Shown here: one piece after another, positions 4,398 to 7,214 of the stretch
Layout: the number at the start of each line of letters is the position of its first letter
Position numbering within the stretch: the first letter of the stretch is position 1
NCBI GenBank assembly: GCA_021832495.1
Contig: JAKBKR010000100.1
Span: 1 to 7,214 of the forward strand
DNA from: a bacterium
GTDB taxonomy: Archaea > Thermoplasmatota > Thermoplasmata > Lutacidiplasmatales > UBA184
Reading direction: 5' to 3'
DNA length: 7,214 bases
Translations under genes and position numbers: made by a program
The notes under the pieces: model-generated
What the model saw: only the letters and a program-made list of their open reading frames with translations
Told to the model about the DNA's origin: nothing
Database searches by the model: none

Positions 4398-6347
4398 ATG
4401 AACAGAGAGCTCTCCTGGATGATCGGCGGGCCGCAGGGGAGCGGTGTCGATTCTGCGGCCAGCATGATGGGCCGGGCCTGCGCCGCAGGGGGACTGTGGG
4501 TCTTCGGCAAGCGGGAGTACCATTCGAACATCATGGGGCTCCACAGCTACTTTCAGTTCCGAGCCAGCCCCGTCGAGGTGCGCTCGCACCTCGACCCGGT
4601 CGACCTCTTGGTCGCCTTCGAGGAGGAGACGCTCTTCCGACATGCGGATAGCGTTGTCCCGAACGGTTCTATTCTCTACGACCCTGCGAAGGTCGAGAAA
4701 CCCCTCTCCGAGGTGCGCACCTTCCACGGGATCCAGGCTGGAGCCGTCCGACGGCGGCTGGAAGGCGCCGGCCTCCCGACGACCACGGGGGGCGTCCTGA
4801 AGGAGGCGGAGGGACGGGGAGTACTGCTCCATCCCCTGCCCTACGGGGACATCCTCGCCCAGTTCCGGCGTGATCATCCGGAGGTCTCCCCCAGCAAGCT
4901 CGTCCGCGCCACCAACACGATGGCGGTCGCTGCGTCGCTCGCGCTGGTCAGGTTCGCCCTGGCCCCGTTGGAGCGCGGGATCCTCCATGTCTTTGCCGCG
5001 AAGAAGGAGGTCGGAGAGCTCAACGTGCGGGTCGCTCGGGCGACCTACGAATACGTCAAGGACCACGTGACTCCGTCCCGCATCCCTCCCCTCAGGACCG
5101 GAGCTGCGGCAGGAAGGCTGTTCCTCACCGGGACCCAAGCGGTGGCCATCGGGAAAATCCTTGGAGGGTGCCGGTTCCAGACATACTACCCCATCACGCC
5201 CGCCTCGGACGAGAGCGAGTGGTTGGAGTCCCACGAGGTCTTCCCTCTCTCGGCTCAGGCTGGTTCGGACCAGCACCAAGGAGGAATCGTCGTCGTCCAG
5301 ACGGAGGACGAGATCTCGGCGATCACGATGGCCACGGGGGCCGGACTCGCCGGTGCACGGGCCGCCACATCCACGTCCGGTCCGGGATTCTCCCTCATGG
5401 CGGAGGGGCTGGGCTTCGCGGGCATTAACGAGGTGCCCGTGGTCGTCACCCTGTATCAGCGGGCGGGTCCCAGCACGGGGCTTCCCACACGCCACGAGCA
5501 GGGCGACCTCCGGTTCGCCCTCCACGCGGGCCACGGAGAGTTCCCCAGGATCGTCCTCGCCTCAGGAGACGCCGAGGAGTGCATCTACGATGCAGCACGG
5601 TGCCTGAACTACGCGGAACGGTTCCAGACCCCCGTGATCCACCTTGTCGACAAGGCCCTTGCGAACAGCAACTCCCTGGTACCGCCCCCATCACAATCGC
5701 TGATCCACATCGACCGCGGGAAGCTCCTGGAGCACCCTCCTGCGAATACTGGCCCCCCCACCTACCTGCGGTTCGACCCGTCCGCCGAGGATGGGGTCTC
5801 TCCCAGGGTTGCGCTGGGACAGGAGGGCTTCCCACCTTTCTGGCACACGGGGGACGAGCACGACCCGCATGGTCACATCGACGAGGACCCCGAGAACCGT
5901 CGCCTGATGATGGAGAAGCGGGAGGCGAAGATGCGCGCGGCCGCGCGGGAGATCCCCACGGAGGAGAAGGTCGCTTGGCACGGACCGAAGGAACCCGAGA
6001 CGGTGGTGGTCAGCTGGGGGTCAACGAAGGGGGCGATCCTGGACGCGCTCGCCGCCCTCGAGCGCAAGGGCCGGAGCCTGGGCTTCCTCCAAGTGCGTCT
6101 GCTGGACCCGTTTCCCTCGGCGGAGGTCAAAGAACTTCTGAAACGGGCGAAGCGGCGAATCGTGATCGAGACCAACTTCTCAGCTCAGCTCGCGGGTCTC
6201 GTCGCGGAGAAGACCCAGATCGTCATGGACCATCACCTCGTGAAGTTCAATGGGCGACCGCTGTCTCAGAACGAGGCCGAGGAAGCGCTGGAGACCGCGC
6301 TGGGACCGGAAGCCCCCGCGAGGATCGTGATGACGCATGGCCGGTGA
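4398..6347 (+). CDS. korA: 2-oxoacid:ferredoxin oxidoreductase, fused gamma-alpha subunit
   Basis: Large subunit of the enzyme that converts a 2-oxoacid plus CoA to acyl-CoA and CO2 while reducing ferredoxin (reversible in CO2 fixers). The 649 residues match the fused family (about 620-650). The gamma domain occupies about 1-215 (GGPQGSG near 10-16, YHSNIMG near 41). The pyrimidine-binding alpha domain starts near 240 and holds the signature YPITP at 264-268 followed by ASDESEWL. R355 and T364, in QRAGPSTGLPT, line up with the substrate residues I recall from Sulfolobus OFOR (YPITP 253-257, R344, T353): all three show the same +11 offset. The characteristic TGDEHDPHGHIDEDPENR segment is near 484-501, and the transketolase C-terminal-like domain fills about 530-649. 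The ATG at 4398 directly follows an in-frame TAG (4395-4397); a G-rich GGGGTG lies upstream. The gene overlaps the beta gene by 11 bp. Substrate is likely 2-oxoglutarate, consistent with the neighbouring aconitase, but pyruvate or broad specificity is possible. Confidence 0.96.
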   Translation: MNRELSWMIGGPQGSGVDSAASMMGRACAAGGLWVFGKREYHSNIMGLHSYFQFRASPVEVRSHLDPVDLLVAFEEETLFRHADSVVPNGSILYDPAKVEKPLSEVRTFHGIQAGAVRRRLEGAGLPTTTGGVLKEAEGRGVLLHPLPYGDILAQFRRDHPEVSPSKLVRATNTMAVAASLALVRFALAPLERGILHVFAAKKEVGELNVRVARATYEYVKDHVTPSRIPPLRTGAAAGRLFLTGTQAVAIGKILGGCRFQTYYPITPASDESEWLESHEVFPLSAQAGSDQHQGGIVVVQTEDEISAITMATGAGLAGARAATSTSGPGFSLMAEGLGFAGINEVPVVVTLYQRAGPSTGLPTRHEQGDLRFALHAGHGEFPRIVLASGDAEECIYDAARCLNYAERFQTPVIHLVDKALANSNSLVPPPSQSLIHIDRGKLLEHPPANTGPPTYLRFDPSAEDGVSPRVALGQEGFPPFWHTGDEHDPHGHIDEDPENRRLMMEKREAKMRAAAREIPTEEKVAWHGPKEPETVVVSWGSTKGAILDALAALERKGRSLGFLQVRLLDPFPSAEVKELLKRAKRRIVIETNFSAQLAGLVAEKTQIVMDHHLVKFNGRPLSQNEAEEALETALGPEAPARIVMTHGR

Positions 6348-7214
6348 GGCGCACGATTTACGGACCGATGTTCCCCAGGACTGGTGTCCTGGCTGCGGCG
6401 ACTATGGTATTCTTGCGGCGGCGCAGTCCGCGCTGAAGGAGATGGCCATCCCGTTCCAGCGGCTGGCCGTCTTCTCAGGGATCGGGTGCCACGGCAAGAT
6501 CGCTCACTTCCTCAACCTCAGCGGCGTCCACACTCTCCACGGCCGGTCGCTTCCGTTCGCGGTGGGTGCCAAGCTCGCGAATCCCTCCTTGGAGGTCCTC
6601 TGCTTCGCTGGGGACGGGGACGGACTGGGGATCGGGGTGGGCCATTTCGTCCACGCTGGGCGCCGGAACGTCGACCTCACCTACGTCATCCACGACAATG
6701 GGGTCTACGGCCTCACGAAGGGCCAGGCTTCGCCTACGTTGAGCCTGGGTACCCAGACGAAGTCCCTCCCGCAGCCGAACATCAACGCCGCCGTGAACCC
6801 CCTGGCCCTCGCGCTGACCTCGGGGGCAACCTTCGTCGCCAGGAGCTACGCCTTCGATCTCCGCCACCTCAAGGAGATGTTGAAGAGAGCCGTGGCCCAC
6901 CGCGGATTCTCTGTCCTTGACGTGCTGCAACCCTGTCCGACCTACAACGACGTGAACACGCGGGCCTGGTACTCGGGGGAGGACCGAAAGGACCTCACGA
7001 CCCAGCGGCCGATCCCCCGTGTTCGACGGCTCGACGGGGCGGCATGGGACCCCGTGGTTCCTGAGAACGCGAGCCCCGAGTTCGCGAACCGCAAGCTCCT
7101 AGCGGCTCTCGAGAAGGTCACCGACCCAGGAGAGGACCTCCCCATCGGGGTATTCTTCGAGAATCGCGCCATCGCTCCCTACACGGACCGGATCGCTCGG
7201 CGCATCCCGTTCTA
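6337..7214 (+). CDS. korB: 2-oxoacid:ferredoxin oxidoreductase, beta subunit (runs off right edge)
   Basis: Thiamine diphosphate and [4Fe-4S] subunit that pairs with the preceding gamma-alpha chain. 292 codons are visible in one open frame, near the usual 290-310, so only a short C-terminal tail should be missing. Cluster ligands: C17-P-G-C20, C51 (in SGIGCHGK) and C200 (in LQPCPTYND). The ThDP/Mg motif begins GDGD at 92-95 (D93), continues through IGVGHFVHAGRRN, and ends D120-N121-G-V-Y-G-L-T-K-G-Q. K54 after the third cysteine and L126 in YGLTKGQ correspond, as far as I can align by eye, to Sulfolobus beta residues implicated in substrate recognition. There is no added ferredoxin domain, so electrons should pass directly from the single cluster to an external ferredoxin, such as the one encoded divergently. 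The ATG at 6337 lies inside the end of the alpha gene (stop 6345-6347), giving an 11-bp overlap and probable translational coupling that would balance subunit amounts. Confidence 0.96.
   Translation, partial: MAGEAHDLRTDVPQDWCPGCGDYGILAAAQSALKEMAIPFQRLAVFSGIGCHGKIAHFLNLSGVHTLHGRSLPFAVGAKLANPSLEVLCFAGDGDGLGIGVGHFVHAGRRNVDLTYVIHDNGVYGLTKGQASPTLSLGTQTKSLPQPNINAAVNPLALALTSGATFVARSYAFDLRHLKEMLKRAVAHRGFSVLDVLQPCPTYNDVNTRAWYSGEDRKDLTTQRPIPRVRRLDGAAWDPVVPENASPEFANRKLLAALEKVTDPGEDLPIGVFFENRAIAPYTDRIARRIPF

Noticed and set aside
4074..5534. Long open reading frame on the minus strand extending the 124-aa gene upstream to 5534
   Set aside because: It runs antisense to the well-conserved OFOR alpha coding region and has no recognisable motifs there. 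It is a by-product of GC-rich codon usage; only the part from 4073 down is credible.
5820..5905. His/Asp-rich stretch in the OFOR alpha subunit as a possible inserted metal site
   Set aside because: The TGDEHDPHGHIDEDPENR segment is a normal conserved feature of this fused gamma-alpha family, not an insertion.
5579..6436. 285-codon open frame on the plus strand overlapping the OFOR genes
   Set aside because: It is in a different frame from the verified alpha and beta chains and has a shadow-like composition.
1..7214. CRISPR arrays, insertion sequences, tRNA or rRNA genes
   Set aside because: No direct-repeat ladder, transposase, terminal inverted repeats or cloverleaf-like segment was seen, and nearly all bases belong to the assigned genes.

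Overview
The window is GC-rich (about two-thirds G+C by eye) and densely packed. It reads as chromosomal central-metabolism DNA from a prokaryote, probably an archaeon. The pointers are a two-subunit 2-oxoacid:ferredoxin oxidoreductase (OFOR) with a fused gamma-alpha subunit of the Sulfolobus/Thermoplasma/halophile type, a dedicated 2[4Fe-4S] ferredoxin, and several tiny Cys-rich proteins. A GC-rich Thermoplasmatota-like lineage is my best guess, but it is an inference. Some bacteria (for example Actinobacteria) also carry a fused KorA, so a bacterial origin is not excluded.

The layout is two divergent gene sets around an intergenic region at 4074-4211. Leftward (minus strand, in transcription order) are: a 124-aa protein with a degenerate HNH/treble-clef-like C-terminus (4073-3699); a 91-aa 2[4Fe-4S] ferredoxin (3689-3414); a roughly 251-aa FAD/NAD(P)H oxidoreductase of the ferredoxin reductase family (3361-2606); a 105-aa Cys-rich zinc-finger-like protein (2590-2273); and an AcnA/IRP1-type aconitase that starts at 2249 and runs off the left edge without its C-terminal domain. 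Gaps are 9 to 52 bp, so this looks like one operon. Rightward (plus strand) are: a 51-aa protein with eight cysteines behind a strong Shine-Dalgarno (4212-4367); the OFOR gamma-alpha subunit (4398-6347); and the OFOR beta subunit (6337 to the right edge), which overlaps its partner by 11 bp.

Functionally this looks like a TCA-cycle and electron-transfer module. Aconitase makes isocitrate. The OFOR decarboxylates a 2-oxoacid (probably 2-oxoglutarate, possibly pyruvate too) to the acyl-CoA while reducing ferredoxin. The adjacent ferredoxin and flavin reductase could pass those electrons to NAD(P)+, or work in reverse. The three small Cys-rich proteins spread through both arms are the least explained part of the locus and the most interesting. 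I see no mobile element, CRISPR array, rRNA or tRNA. The catalytic genes are intact wherever they are visible.
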